Shown: positions 1 to 9,197 of the stretch, one piece after another
Layout: the number at the start of each line of letters is the position of its first letter
How positions within the stretch are numbered: position 1 is the stretch's first letter
Program-made: the position numbers and the translations under genes
Notes under the pieces: model-generated
What the model was told of the DNA's origin: nothing
What the model saw: only the letters and a program-made list of their open reading frames with translations
The model's database searches: none
From: Microcoleus vaginatus HSN003
GTDB taxonomy: Bacteria > Cyanobacteriota > Cyanobacteriia > Cyanobacteriales > Microcoleaceae
Direction: 5' to 3'
Length of the DNA: 64,000 nucleotides
Assembly (NCBI RefSeq): GCF_022701255.1
Contig: NZ_CP031705.1
Span: 3,341,001 to 3,405,000 of the forward strand

Positions 1-2
1 GA

Positions 3-86
3 CTATCGAGTTACGATCGCCTCCAGCACAGATCCGCACCCCGCAGAAAAGCCAAACAGAGGCTGGTAAGTGCCAACTTGCTTTAA
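3..86 (+). CDS. 3' end of an unidentified upstream gene (partial)
   Basis: An open frame enters from the window edge and stops at TAA 84-86. The visible 27 residues are basic and end in ...QRLVSANLL. An AAGGAGGAG purine run lies directly over and after the stop, as expected between co-transcribed genes. The next gene is a glycosyltransferase, so this may be the tail of another polysaccharide gene, but nothing in the tail identifies a family. Another frame is also open across the same stretch, so the call is weak. Confidence 0.3.
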   Translation, partial: LSSYDRLQHRSAPRRKAKQRLVSANLL

Positions 87-125
87 GGAGGAGTTTTAAC
101 CATTATCACTCTTCAGCATTTATTC

Positions 126-1250
126 ATGAAAATTACTTTTGTCCTGCCTACCCTTAGTCTTACAGGTGGCATGAGGGTGTTATCTATATACACAGAACTT
201 CTCCAAAAACGGGGACACAAAATATTTATCGTCTCTATGCCCCTGCCGCAACCGACTTTAATCCAACAATTGCGATCGCTGCTGAGGGGTAGGGGTTGGC
301 TGTCGGCTCCCAAAACACAAAAGTCTCACTTTGACAAGGTGGATGTCGAAAGCCGAGTTATCGAAACCAACCGTCCAATTACCGATCTTGACGTACCTGA
401 TGCCGATATTGTCATGGCTACTTGGTGGGAAACTGCTGAGTGGGTGGCAAAACTCTCTCCCAGCAAAGGAACGAAAGTATATTTTCTCCAACATTACGAG
501 GCTTTTGACTACGTACCAAAAGCTCGGGTAGAGGCAACTTGGCGGTTGCCGATGCACAAAATCGCTGTGGCCCAGTGGCTGGCCGACATAGCTCGGAATG
601 AATACGGCGATTTTTCTGTATCTCTCGTCCCTCCTACGGTGGACACCAAACAGTTTTACGACCCCCACTCGCGAGCGAAGCAGCCGCGAGGCAAGCAATT
701 AGTTCCCACAGTCGGGATGTACTATACTACAACTCCTTGGAAAGGCTGCGAGCTTGCCCTGAAAGCTTTCTCTTTAGCTGCTAAAAAAATTCCCAACCTT
801 CGTTTAGTTGCCTTTGGTTCCGGCCACGATAGTTCTAATCCCAATTTGCTGCCTGAGGGTACTGAATATAATAAGGAACCTACTCAAGACCAACTAAAAG
901 AATTTTACAGCAAATGCGATGCTTGGCTGTTTTCCAGCAGCTCCGAAGGCTTCGGTTTGCCAATTTTAGAAGCTATGGCTTGCGGCACTCCAGTCATTGG
1001 CACTCCTGCTGGTGCGGCTCCGGAACTACTTGCTGGCGGGGGTGGCATACTTGTCAAGCCACAAGACCCAGAGGATATGGCAAAAGCGATCGAGCAGATT
1101 TGTCAGTTGTCTGATGCCGAATGGCGCGCAATGTCCGAGACTGCTTTGCAGACGGTGATAAATTATACTTGGGAGGATGCAACTAATCTCTTTGAGGCGG
1201 CACTCTACACGGCTGTGGAACGTCAGGCACAATTAACCAACAATACGTAA
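126..1250 (+). CDS. Glycosyltransferase family 4 (GT-B fold)
   Basis: This 374-residue protein should transfer a sugar from a nucleotide donor to a polysaccharide or glycolipid acceptor at the cytoplasmic membrane. The N-terminal segment MKITFVLPTLSLTGGMRV is the first Rossmann strand and glycine loop of GT4 enzymes. The C-terminal half carries the donor-binding E-x7-E motif (E274 and E282, in SEGFGLPILEA), followed by CGTPVIGTPAGAAPELL. Length is normal for the family. The only strong Shine-Dalgarno-like purine run is about 30 nt upstream of the ATG, so translation may be coupled to the upstream gene. A membrane polymerase-like gene follows on the same strand, so a role in exopolysaccharide or O-antigen assembly is likely. 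The acceptor and sugar cannot be told from sequence. Confidence 0.88.
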   Translation: MKITFVLPTLSLTGGMRVLSIYTELLQKRGHKIFIVSMPLPQPTLIQQLRSLLRGRGWLSAPKTQKSHFDKVDVESRVIETNRPITDLDVPDADIVMATWWETAEWVAKLSPSKGTKVYFLQHYEAFDYVPKARVEATWRLPMHKIAVAQWLADIARNEYGDFSVSLVPPTVDTKQFYDPHSRAKQPRGKQLVPTVGMYYTTTPWKGCELALKAFSLAAKKIPNLRLVAFGSGHDSSNPNLLPEGTEYNKEPTQDQLKEFYSKCDAWLFSSSSEGFGLPILEAMACGTPVIGTPAGAAPELLAGGGGILVKPQDPEDMAKAIEQICQLSDAEWRAMSETALQTVINYTWEDATNLFEAALYTAVERQAQLTNNT

Positions 1251-1355
1251 AATTGAGGTTGATTTACAAGATAGGGGTTGGGCGATCGGTTAATCGAGAA
1301 TTTTTATCGGGCAATTTGAGCTGTCTTTCTATAATTTTACTGCCAAAAAAGACCT

Positions 1356-2726
1356 ATGGTTGCATTAATCCCACTTGCTATGTTCGGCTTTATTCCAGTC
1401 GTTTTTTACCTGTTTGTGAGGTTTCCGGCTCAGCGGGCAGTAATTATAAGTTTTGTGGTAGCGTGGCTTTTTTTACCCCAAGCTTCTTATCCCATCCCCT
1501 CATTGCCACCGTATACCAAAATCTCCGCAGCTTGCTACGGCATTTTGCTGGGGACTCTGCTCTACGATACTGCGCGCCTCACATCTTTTAAGCCCGGTTG
1601 GCTGGACGTGCCAATGGTAATTTACTGTTTGTGTCCAATTGTTTCACAAGTTAGTAATGGCGGCAGCCCGATTTCTCCGACTGTCAACCAAATCGTTACT
1701 TGGGGTCTGCCTTATTTTTTAGGACGCTTGTATGTGGGCAATTTAGAGGGGCTGCGACAATTGGCGATCGGGATTTTTGCAGGTGGGTTAGCCTACATTC
1801 CTTTTACTTTAGTTGAAGGGGTTAAGGGCCCAATTCTCCACCAAATGATTTACGGCGTCAATGCCTTTGACGACTGGGGTCAAGCAAGGCGTTTGGGGGG
1901 GTGGAGGCCAGTAGTATTTATGCAGCACGGTTTGATGGTGGGCCTGTGGATGATGACAGCCGCCTTAATTGCTGTTTGGCTGTGGCAAACTGGGGCGCTT
2001 AAAAAGTTTATGGGCCGTAACATCAAGACTTTAGCAATTATATTAACTATCGCTTTTTTCCTGTGCCGTTCTACTGGCGCCTACAGTTTATTTGGAATAG
2101 CGTTGCTCATATTATTCTCTGCCAAATGGTTTCGCACCTCTTTGCCCTTGCTCTTGATAATTGGATATATAGTGTTTTATCTGTACATAGCTGCATCGGG
2201 TCAATTTTCGAGCAAAGACGTAGTTGAGTTCATCACTCAAATATTTGGCGAAGAACGAGCCAGCTCTTTGAAGTTTAGATTTGACAATGAAGAGATACTG
2301 GGGGAAAAGGCACGGCAAAGATTAATGTTTGGCTGGGGAGATTCCGGCGGCAACCGTGTGTATAACGAGTACGGAAAAGATATCTCGGTCACCGACAGCT
2401 TATGGATTATTGCATTTGGCGTCCACGGTCTAGTCGGTTTAGTTAGTTTATTTTCTTCATTGTTACTTCCTGTTATCGTCTTTTGCGTGTTTAAGTATCC
2501 CGCCAGAACCTGGTCTAATCCCAAAGTAGCACCTGCTGCCACCCTGGGAATAGCCTTAACTATGTACGTGTTTGACTGTGTTTTGAATGCTATGACTAAC
2601 CCGATTTTTGCGTTGATTGCTGGAGGAATATCGGGTCTTGTCTTAAAAGCTCCAGAAAGTCTTAAGGCCAAGAAAACCAGTTCGCCACCAAGAAGACAGT
2701 CGCTGGTTCACCAAAAATCAGGATGA
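1356..2726 (+). CDS. O-antigen ligase/polymerase-like membrane protein
   Basis: This 456-residue protein is strongly hydrophobic, with roughly ten predicted membrane segments beginning at LIPLAMFGFIPVVFYLFV. A larger hydrophilic loop lies at about residues 290-345 (SSKDVVEFITQIFGEERASS...), before the last membrane pairs. Such a periplasmic loop late in a polytopic protein is typical of the Wzy/WaaL (O-antigen ligase) superfamily, which joins or polymerises lipid-linked glycans on the outer face of the inner membrane. It lies 106 nt after the GT4 gene on the same strand and about 450 nt before a WecG/TagA-type transferase, which fits a polysaccharide cluster. The assignment rests on topology and context rather than an unmistakable motif. 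Confidence 0.65.
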   Translation: MVALIPLAMFGFIPVVFYLFVRFPAQRAVIISFVVAWLFLPQASYPIPSLPPYTKISAACYGILLGTLLYDTARLTSFKPGWLDVPMVIYCLCPIVSQVSNGGSPISPTVNQIVTWGLPYFLGRLYVGNLEGLRQLAIGIFAGGLAYIPFTLVEGVKGPILHQMIYGVNAFDDWGQARRLGGWRPVVFMQHGLMVGLWMMTAALIAVWLWQTGALKKFMGRNIKTLAIILTIAFFLCRSTGAYSLFGIALLILFSAKWFRTSLPLLLIIGYIVFYLYIAASGQFSSKDVVEFITQIFGEERASSLKFRFDNEEILGEKARQRLMFGWGDSGGNRVYNEYGKDISVTDSLWIIAFGVHGLVGLVSLFSSLLLPVIVFCVFKYPARTWSNPKVAPAATLGIALTMYVFDCVLNAMTNPIFALIAGGISGLVLKAPESLKAKKTSSPPRRQSLVHQKSG

Positions 2727-3171
2727 TTTTCAGGGAGGCGATCGCTGCTTCACTTCAAGCTTGACACTATCTTGCCTTCCCTGGATACAAAAACTCAAAA
2801 ATATACCATTTTTGGAGAAAATCAAGTTCGGACATTGCACGATATTTCTCACTCTGTTAAAATTTTAATCTCACCAATAAATTATCTTTTTCATTAATTT
2901 GCAATGCTTCTAGTATTAGCAAGGAAGGGCTTTTTTATTGAATTTCTCTTGCTGCGATTTGTAAACGAAAATGGGCTTCATACACTTTTTTATAAAAGGA
3001 GCTGATTCTTTACACAATCTTTAAACATCCTGACTGGACAGGTAGGGTGTACGAGGATATACTGAGAAAAGTATATTCACTGAAGTGTCCAATTAGTGAA
3101 AACCTCAGGCTGTAGCATGGGTTATAATAGTGTGAGTTGTAGTTTAATATAAGGCGGGAAGGGAATAATAA
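2727..3171 (+). promoter_or_regulatory. Intergenic region with a probable promoter for the WecG-type gene
   Basis: No gene is apparent in these 445 bases. A TATAAT -10 hexamer sits at 3123-3128, about 44 nt before the next start codon, without a convincing -35 box. A strong purine-rich ribosome binding site (GGGAAGGGAA, 3156-3165) precedes the ATG at 3172. The rest is AT-rich with one HIP1-like octamer near 2740. Transcription of the downstream gene from here is an inference from the -10 box and ribosome binding site only. Confidence 0.4.
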
Positions 3172-3963
3172 ATGAAAACAGTTAATTTATTGAATGTCTC
3201 CATCGATAACTTCTCAATCACAGAGTTGTTTGAAAAACTAGACTACGAAGGTGGTGTCGTATTTACGCCAAATGTAGACCACTTGATTAAGTTGCAGTAT
3301 GACCGGGACTTCTATGAAGCTTACAATACCTCTACTTATAGAGTCTGCGACAGTCAAATATTGATGTATGCCTCCAAGTTTTTGGGTACTCCTATCAAAG
3401 AAAAAATTTCTGGTTCTGACTTGTTCCCTGCATTTTATATGTATCACAAAGATAACGAGAAGATTAAAATATTTTTGCTAGGAGCAGCCGAAGGTATTGC
3501 GAAGAAAGCCCAAGAAAAAATCAACCAAAAAATTGGGAGAGAAATAGTAGTTGAAGCACTTTCTCCTTCTTTTGGCTTTGAAAAAAATGAGGAAGAGTGT
3601 GAAAAAATAATAGACACGATCAATAAATCAGGAGCTACAGTCCTAGCCATAGGAGTGGGAGCGCCCAAGCAAGAGAAGTGGCTGGTTAAATACAAGAGCA
3701 AATTAACACACGTTAAAATTTTCTTAGCAGTAGGTGCAACCATTGATTTTGAGGCGGGTTGCAAAGCCAGAGCTCCCAAATGGATGAGCGAAGTCGGCAT
3801 AGAATGGGCGTACCGACTCTTAAGTGAACCGAGAAGGTTGTGGAAAAGATATTTGATTGAAGGTCTGCCTTTTTTCCGATTAATCTTAGAACAAAAATTA
3901 GGGTTTTATAAAATGCCTTTCGACAGCAAAACCCGGGAGCTAGAATGGAAAGGCGGCTCCTAA
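3172..3963 (+). CDS. WecG/TagA/CpsF family (GT26) glycosyltransferase
   Basis: This 263-residue protein has the full signature of family GT26, which adds a hexosamine or hexosaminuronate to an undecaprenyl-linked acceptor during teichoic acid, enterobacterial common antigen or exopolysaccharide synthesis. Recognisable blocks in order are TPNVDHL (about 31-37), CDSQILMYASKFLG (about 59-72), SGSDLFPAF, GVGAPKQEKW (about 160-170), GATIDFEAG and the C-terminal GIEWAYRLLSEPRRLWKRYL. Where many homologues have an Asp-Gly pair, this one has Asp-Ser-Gln; the Asp presumed catalytic in the family is kept. The basic C-terminal tail (RRLWKRYL) is the part that contacts membrane in the family. It has its own promoter-like region and a strong ribosome binding site. 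Confidence 0.93.
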   Translation: MKTVNLLNVSIDNFSITELFEKLDYEGGVVFTPNVDHLIKLQYDRDFYEAYNTSTYRVCDSQILMYASKFLGTPIKEKISGSDLFPAFYMYHKDNEKIKIFLLGAAEGIAKKAQEKINQKIGREIVVEALSPSFGFEKNEEECEKIIDTINKSGATVLAIGVGAPKQEKWLVKYKSKLTHVKIFLAVGATIDFEAGCKARAPKWMSEVGIEWAYRLLSEPRRLWKRYLIEGLPFFRLILEQKLGFYKMPFDSKTRELEWKGGS

Positions 3964-4157
3964 AAAGGGTAGCGACAAATCTCTAGCGTCAATTAAGCTG
4001 AGTATCAGAGAAAGTTCGTTTGACTTCAAGGTAAGACGGAAGCAAGCTGTGGATAGTCCGATCGCACTTTCTCTCAAAATTCTTCATTTTTGCTTTCAAG
4101 TCCAGGTAAAATCGGAGTGAAACCTTTTGTGGAAAATCCTAATTAGGGATACAACCG

Positions 4158-4601
4158 ATGAATCTGCCTTCTTTCTTGTGGTTGTGGAAAATAGCGGCTT
4201 GGTCAATGGGTGTTTCCCTGTTAGCTTACCTGTTGCTGGCCGTTACGGGAACCTGGATGTTTGCGGCTCGCAGTACGAAACAGCCCCGCCCGAAATGGCT
4301 GCGTCCCTTTCATTTAGCGACTGGTGTGGGGATGGCAACTTTGGTAATTTTACTGCTGGGAATTGGTGTAGTCGGTACGCTGGGATACTACGGCAATTTG
4401 GGTCACTCGGCTCATTTACCGGCCGGGTTAGCTGTTGTGGCTTTGGTGTTGGTTTCTGTTGGAAGCGGGCTGCAAATTGGTCCTAAACATCCTTGGGCGC
4501 GTCCCCTCCATATCGGCACTAATTTGGCCTTGTTTGGGGGATTTGTGACTGTGTTGCTCACAGGATGGACGATCGTACAAAAGTATTTGCCGAAAGTTTG
4601 A
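4158..4601 (+). CDS. DUF4079 family membrane protein
   Basis: This 147-residue protein has four predicted membrane segments (about residues 7-32, 52-75, 85-108 and 117-138). A conserved basic loop after the first segment (STKQPRPKWLRPFHLATG) and the sequence HPWARPLHIGTNL before the last are recognisable features of the DUF4079 family of cyanobacteria and plastid-bearing organisms. The paired His residues in the second and fourth segments recall haem-binding four-helix membrane proteins such as cytochrome b561, but that is only a suggestion. The gene stands alone between a polysaccharide gene and a convergent hydrolase and ends at a strong terminator hairpin. Its physiological function is unknown. 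Confidence 0.8.
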   Translation: MNLPSFLWLWKIAAWSMGVSLLAYLLLAVTGTWMFAARSTKQPRPKWLRPFHLATGVGMATLVILLLGIGVVGTLGYYGNLGHSAHLPAGLAVVALVLVSVGSGLQIGPKHPWARPLHIGTNLALFGGFVTVLLTGWTIVQKYLPKV

Positions 4602-4656
4602 AAGCTGTCTATTTGACCTCAAACTATACCAAATATGCAAGGGAAAACATATATGT

Positions 4657-4692
4657 AAGGTGCGCTGCGGCGCACCTTAAGTTTATTTTTTT
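4657..4692 (+). terminator. Intrinsic terminator of the DUF4079 gene
   Basis: A perfect 9-bp stem (AAGGTGCGC and GCGCACCTT) with a 4-nt loop is followed within a few bases by a run of T residues. The T run overlaps the last codons of the convergent hydrolase gene, whose final lysines are encoded by its complement. The structure therefore ends the + strand unit right at the tail of the opposing gene. Confidence 0.75.
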
Positions 4693-5630
4693 TGCGTGAG
4701 TCCGCTTTTGGTGATGAATTCTAAAATATGCTGGGCGGTAATCTGTGGCTTTTCTAAGTGGGGAACGTGCCCGCAGTCGGGTATCCAAATTAGTTGAGAA
4801 TTGGCGATCGCCCTTGCAAACTTTTCCGCATCCGCCGTCCCCAAAATCCGGTCTTGTTTTCCCCACAAAATCAGTGTTTCCTGCTGAATTTGCGATAAGT
4901 TTGCCCCAAAACCTCCGTAACCGCCGCTTTTGGTAAACGCAATTAAAGCTTGATTCCAGTTGGGCATTTCCAAGTGCAAAGCAGCACAAGTTTGAGCATC
5001 TAGAGAAGCCAAATTTTTATCGAAATAAGCATTGATGCTAATTCGCTGGCGGATTTTGGGATTTCGCAAAAATGAAGTTGCCAAATATCCTAAAGGAGGA
5101 ACTAAAAACTTTCCCTTATTAGAACTGATTGCAAAACCTGCGCTATCTATTAACACTAATTGTTTTACAGCTTGGGGATAATTGAGGGTGAAATCAATTG
5201 CTGCTGCACCTCCCATTGAAGCACCGACTAAGATTACAGGCTGCGAAATTAGCGTTTTCCAGAAATAGTAGAGGTGAGTGGCGATCGCCTTTGGACTGAA
5301 TGCCAAACCCGTCGCTCTTTCTGTAAAGCCAAAACCCAACAAATCAACCGCCCAAGTTTCATTTTCGGCAGCCAGCAGCGGCAACAGGCGGCGGAATTCA
5401 AACAGGGAACTGTCGAACCCGTGAATTAGCAAAATAGGGGTGTTTCCGCTGCCTTGGCGCGCGTAGGTTGTGGCAATTGGCTGCTGGCTGAGGGGAGTTG
5501 TAATGGCTGCTTGTTGAATGCTTTGGGCTAAGGCAATTGAGGTAGATTCTGTGAGTTGTGCGATCGATTTTGGCAGAAAACTTGCTGGCATAATTCTTGA
5601 TAAATTGTGAATCGGTAGGGGCGGCGCCAC
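4683..5630 (-). CDS. Alpha/beta hydrolase fold protein
   Basis: This protein of up to 315 residues has the canonical alpha/beta hydrolase landmarks. These are the oxyanion segment LIHGFDSS (about residue 67), the nucleophile elbow GASMGG with its Ser (about 138), the acid Asp in WGKQDRI and the catalytic His in CGHVPHLEKP near the C-terminus. The closest look is to cyanobacterial proteins related to 2-hydroxy-6-oxo-dienoate hydrolases and esterases, but the substrate cannot be inferred. A second ATG at codon 14 (5591, MPASFLPK) is at least as plausible as the upstream one, because the first 13 residues look non-conserved. The gene converges on the DUF4079 gene. Confidence 0.85.
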   Translation of the reverse strand: MAPPLPIHNLSRIMPASFLPKSIAQLTESTSIALAQSIQQAAITTPLSQQPIATTYARQGSGNTPILLIHGFDSSLFEFRRLLPLLAAENETWAVDLLGFGFTERATGLAFSPKAIATHLYYFWKTLISQPVILVGASMGGAAAIDFTLNYPQAVKQLVLIDSAGFAISSNKGKFLVPPLGYLATSFLRNPKIRQRISINAYFDKNLASLDAQTCAALHLEMPNWNQALIAFTKSGGYGGFGANLSQIQQETLILWGKQDRILGTADAEKFARAIANSQLIWIPDCGHVPHLEKPQITAQHILEFITKSGLTQKK

Positions 5631-5972
5631 TGTGTTCGCCCTAACATTTAAGTATATATGCTTGCCCGATCGCTATTTTAGGAGTTGGGGCGATCAGTCC
5701 CTTAAAATTCGCTCGATACTCAGTATCCTTCAGCCCCGGCTTAGGTTTGTCGTGCGATCGCCAATATAGCAATTCTCAATTGCCCGCAATACAGTAAGGA
5801 TACGGCGTCGTGCTGTGTCCCCACGGAATATCTGTATGCACTCCACAGGATAAGGTGTACCGCGACCTGCGTACCCTAAAAAATGCAATAGAGGCGGGTT
5901 TTAGCCGGATTTGTCGATCGCAAAAATCCGTCTCCAACTCGCCCCTAATGACAACAGTTAACAATTAACTGA
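5631..5972. other. Gene-free stretch between hydrolase and methyltransferase
   Basis: These 342 bases hold several HIP1-like GCGATCGC/CGATCGC sites but no reading frame with protein character and no clear terminator. The short frames present have no recognisable content. The part nearest 5631 should include the promoter of the leftward hydrolase gene; no consensus boxes stand out. Confidence 0.5.
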
Positions 5973-6818
5973 CTAATTCTTCGCCCCTACGCCAACATAC
6001 ATAATCGACTTATCCTCATTAATTTGGATTTTAAACAACCCTGATTTTTTGTAATCCATATAGTTAGCTAGATTAGATGTTAGAGTTTGAGATACTTGTT
6101 TTAAAATACTCGCCGAAGGAAAGACCTGCTTTCCGCGTGTAAAATCTTCCCAAAAACCGTGCATCTCGGCTAACATAGCGCCAATTTCGCCAAACATATC
6201 AAAACCTTTAATTTGAATATTGCCAAAACCAATATCCTGCATTACCACAGATAGTTCCTCCGGGGTAATAAACTTCTCCCAATCGTGAACGCCCCGCCTA
6301 ATTTCCTGCAAAAAATTTTCCATCAGCCCAATCATCACAACTTGCGAGGAAAAAGTTCTGTTGATTGTGTCAAAAAAGAACAATCCCCCAGGCTTAAGAA
6401 TCCTGTGAACCTCAGACACAACTTTTTTGTAATCGGCCACGTGTTCCAAAACATCGACGCAGATTACAACATCAAAGGTATTGTCAGGGTAGGGCATATT
6501 TTCGGCAAAACCTTGCCTGTAGTCAATCTCAAAACCGCTGGTAACTGCGTGATTTTGAGCTGCTACAATACATTTATCTGAGCGATCTATTCCAGAAACA
6601 ATAGCGCCTCTCTCGGCCATAAACTCGCAAGAAAAGCCGCCGCCACACCCGACATCTAAGGTTTTCAGCCCTTGCCAGTTAGTCGCGTGTCTGTCGAAAA
6701 ACTCAAATCTCGGTTTGTTGAGATGGTATAAGGCATAAATTTTAGCATTTTTGTCCCACCAATTATCGGCACTTTCATCATAAAATTCTAAATCATTTTT
6801 TACTTCTGTTTTCTGCAC
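5973..6818 (-). CDS. UbiG-like SAM-dependent class I methyltransferase
   Basis: The SAM-binding core is clear: motif I LDVGCGGGFSCEFMAERG, then GIDRSD, the acidic loop post II region FAENMPYPDNTFDVVICVDVLEH, and HRILKPGGLFFFDTINRT. The order and spacing match UbiG-type O-methyltransferases, which act on polyprenylated aromatic rings, although cyanobacteria make plastoquinone rather than ubiquinone. I chose the GTG at 6818 (281 residues, preceded by a GAGAAG purine run) because the family normally begins just before FYDESADNWWDK. The frame stays open to an ATG at 7007, which would add 63 residues unlike the family. The substrate is unknown. Confidence 0.8.
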   Translation of the reverse strand: MQKTEVKNDLEFYDESADNWWDKNAKIYALYHLNKPRFEFFDRHATNWQGLKTLDVGCGGGFSCEFMAERGAIVSGIDRSDKCIVAAQNHAVTSGFEIDYRQGFAENMPYPDNTFDVVICVDVLEHVADYKKVVSEVHRILKPGGLFFFDTINRTFSSQVVMIGLMENFLQEIRRGVHDWEKFITPEELSVVMQDIGFGNIQIKGFDMFGEIGAMLAEMHGFWEDFTRGKQVFPSASILKQVSQTLTSNLANYMDYKKSGLFKIQINEDKSIMYVGVGAKN

Positions 6819-7047
6819 GATCTTCTCAGTCCTGATTAGTGGAAAATATAGATGGCGATTGTACTTTTGCGTGATTTTATAGGACTGACGCCAAAAAAAC
6901 CAATTTCTGTAGAAAATCGGATGTTTCGTGACGAGTTCACAGGCAGACACCGGGTTTTTGAATCCGCGCGCGTAAGTTCTATTTTCTCGTGAGTTGTGAA
7001 TTGCCACAGTTGTTTATTATAATATCTCTGGCATAAATTTCAACCAG

Positions 7048-7779
7048 ATGGATCGCGTTTCTATTATCATCCCAGCCCTCAACGAAGCGACTTGCCTGGA
7101 ACGCACCCTCCGCCAACTCAGCATTCTCAATCCTCCCGCTTGGGAAGTGTTGGTGGTAGACGGCGGCAGTCAAGACGAAACAGTGGCGATCGCACTTTCC
7201 GCCGCTACCCGCGTTATTTCTAGCAGTATAGCCGGACGATCCCTGCAAATGAACTTAGGTGCTCAAGTCGCCAGCGGTGAAATTCTGTGCTTTCTCCACG
7301 CCGATACTTTAGTTCCCGACGACATTGTAGCAGTCATCCAGAAAACATTGTCCGATGCCGAAATTGCCGGCGGCGGGTTTATCTCCCTGATGGCTGGTTC
7401 GCAGCAAACAAGATGGGGTTTTTCCCTCCACAATTACCTGAAAACTTATTACGCGCCACTGTTATTTCGACCTCATTTATTTTTCAAAGGATTACGCCTG
7501 CTGTTTGGCGACCAAGTTATTTTTTGCCGCCGTACCGATTTTTGGGAATGCGCTGGTTTCGATGCCGCGCTGCCAATTATGGAGGAAGCGGATTTGTGTT
7601 TGAAGTTAGTGCGACGGGGAAGACTTAAGTTAGTCAATCGGGTAGTGGAAAGTAGCGATCGTCGAGTTGCGAGTTGGGGCGAATTTAAAGCTATTGCCAT
7701 CTATCTTGCGATTGGTTTTTTGTGGGGCTTTGGCGTTTCCCCAAGGTATCTCAAGCAGTTTTATGAAGACATCCGCTGA
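7048..7779 (+). CDS. TIGR04283-type family 2 glycosyltransferase
   Basis: This 243-residue protein has the GT-A fold of small family 2 transferases: VSIIIPALNEATCLERTL at the N-terminus, VVDGGSQDETVAIA, and LCFLHADTLVPDD containing the metal-binding Asp motif. The run SIAGRSLQMNLGAQVASGEILCFLHADT is the hallmark of the TIGR04283 subfamily, whose members are often found with radical SAM and selenodomain proteins and have been linked in cyanobacteria to arsenosugar biosynthesis. No such partner gene is adjacent here, so that role is not supported by context. It is divergent from the methyltransferase gene with a short shared promoter region. Confidence 0.85.
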   Translation: MDRVSIIIPALNEATCLERTLRQLSILNPPAWEVLVVDGGSQDETVAIALSAATRVISSSIAGRSLQMNLGAQVASGEILCFLHADTLVPDDIVAVIQKTLSDAEIAGGGFISLMAGSQQTRWGFSLHNYLKTYYAPLLFRPHLFFKGLRLLFGDQVIFCRRTDFWECAGFDAALPIMEEADLCLKLVRRGRLKLVNRVVESSDRRVASWGEFKAIAIYLAIGFLWGFGVSPRYLKQFYEDIR

Positions 7780-7793
7780 AACACAAAATCCGA

Positions 7794-8846
7794 TTAAATT
7801 CCCAAAATGTACTGCCTGTAATTTTTAGGCAAAAGTTTTTCCAACAGATAAATAATCGCCCAACAACCTAACAGAGTCCCGGCAACTAAAAAGCCGAGCT
7901 TCAGCAGCGGATTTACCGGGTCAATAAACTTATAAAACACTAACAACACATATTTCACTACTGTCGAATCAAGGAGATATATAGGGAATGAGTAAGCAGC
8001 CAATATTTTGACTAACCCAGATACTCTACTGGGAAGTGCGATAGTCTTAGAAAATGCGAGGATCGATAATACGAACAAAATTGCGTATCCTTGAGCAGAT
8101 AGTTTAAAAAACGATCGCAGAAACCATGCCTCCGAATTAACTCCACTTTTCAGGTAAAATTCCCCAATGCTAGCTAGATAAAAAAGGATCGTTGCCCCTA
8201 AAATTTGCATTTTTTTCCGTTCGAGAACGGGTTGAATTCTGTCGTACGAGCCACCCAACAATAGACCAGTTGAAAAGGGCAAAATCCAACTAAAAATCCA
8301 GCGCTCCATCAAAGGTAGAGGTATTGATAGGTATTGGAAAGCGGTTAAGTAGAAGAAGATTGTAAAAATTGTTTGAATTGTTAAGCCCAAAGCCAAAACT
8401 TTTCTGGGTTCTAAAAATCTTAATTTCACCAGAAGCCACCACCAGCCGTAGCATTGAACAATCACCACGATGAAGTAATAGGGAGGCATCACTGAACCCG
8501 TCAAGATATCTCTGAGTAATGAAAGGAAATCAAATTTTTGGATGTCTCCCAAATTATTTAAGATGTACACAGCTACTGACCAAAACAGATAAGGCGGTAG
8601 AATTTTTGACAGTCTTTTTTTGACTACCAGGGCGGGATTATTTTGATTTTCCCGTTTATTGGTGAGAAAAAAACCGCTCAACAGTAAAAATGCAGGTACG
8701 CAAAATAGTTGAAATGTATCGATCGCCACAAATAAAATTCTGCGATCGCGAAATGCGAAGAACCCAGCATGAGTAATCACAACACTGACGATCGCTAAAG
8801 CTCGGATCAAATCAAATTCAGCAAATCGATTAGAAACTTTTTGCAT
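7794..8846 (-). CDS. Acyltransferase family 3 membrane protein
   Basis: This 350-residue polytopic protein has about ten predicted membrane helices. It starts with FDLIRALAIVSVVITHAGFF, the conserved first helix of acyltransferase family 3 with its catalytic-type His. Other typical pieces are QLFCVPAFLLLSGFFLTNKRE, LPPYLFWSVAVYIL and the late PIYLLDSTVVKYVL segment. Members O-acetylate or succinylate sugars of exopolysaccharides, lipids or peptidoglycan, taking acyl groups across the inner membrane. It converges on the TIGR04283-type glycosyltransferase, 14 nt apart. The acceptor is unknown. Confidence 0.85.
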   Translation of the reverse strand: MQKVSNRFAEFDLIRALAIVSVVITHAGFFAFRDRRILFVAIDTFQLFCVPAFLLLSGFFLTNKRENQNNPALVVKKRLSKILPPYLFWSVAVYILNNLGDIQKFDFLSLLRDILTGSVMPPYYFIVVIVQCYGWWWLLVKLRFLEPRKVLALGLTIQTIFTIFFYLTAFQYLSIPLPLMERWIFSWILPFSTGLLLGGSYDRIQPVLERKKMQILGATILFYLASIGEFYLKSGVNSEAWFLRSFFKLSAQGYAILFVLSILAFSKTIALPSRVSGLVKILAAYSFPIYLLDSTVVKYVLLVFYKFIDPVNPLLKLGFLVAGTLLGCWAIIYLLEKLLPKNYRQYILGI

Positions 8847-9197
8847 GGTTCAAATGAGATTGCCACAATTTGAATCAAATTAGGAATGTTTTGTCTGATC
8901 CAAAATCCGGGTTGGCTATCCCTTTTATCATTCGGCGGTTGAAATCGCTCAAGAGTCAAGGGAACTCCCCCCGCGCGCACTAGCGAGATAAAGGGGGTAA
9001 TTAAGCCGGATTTGGTATGAAGATTAGGATACCATAAAATGTTATACTTGCTTTGATATTCACAAAAGTTATGTCGGCAAAAATAAGTCACCGACTGCTG
9101 GGATTGAGGAATAAAAACTATAGAGACTATTGCGAAAAAAAATCTACCTAAATTAGGTAGACTTTTAGAAATGTTCAAGGAATGAGTTCACTGTTGG
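8847..9197. other. Gene-free stretch upstream of the acyltransferase
   Basis: About 350 bases without a credible gene. A C/G-rich stretch near 8965-9000 resembles dispersed cyanobacterial intergenic repeats. The only long open frame overlaps the acyltransferase start and has no protein-like composition. Near 9140-9172 AAATCTACCTAAATTAGGTAGACTTTT forms a 10-base-arm hairpin (TCTACCTAAA/TTAGGTAGA) that could terminate the coiled-coil gene, read leftward. Confidence 0.45.

Noticed and set aside
4745..4936. Rightward frame inside the hydrolase gene
   Set aside because: Antisense shadow of the alpha/beta hydrolase, which carries all catalytic motifs.
8807..9178. Leftward open frame before the acyltransferase
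   Set aside because: It overlaps the acyltransferase start in another frame and has irregular composition with no domain features.
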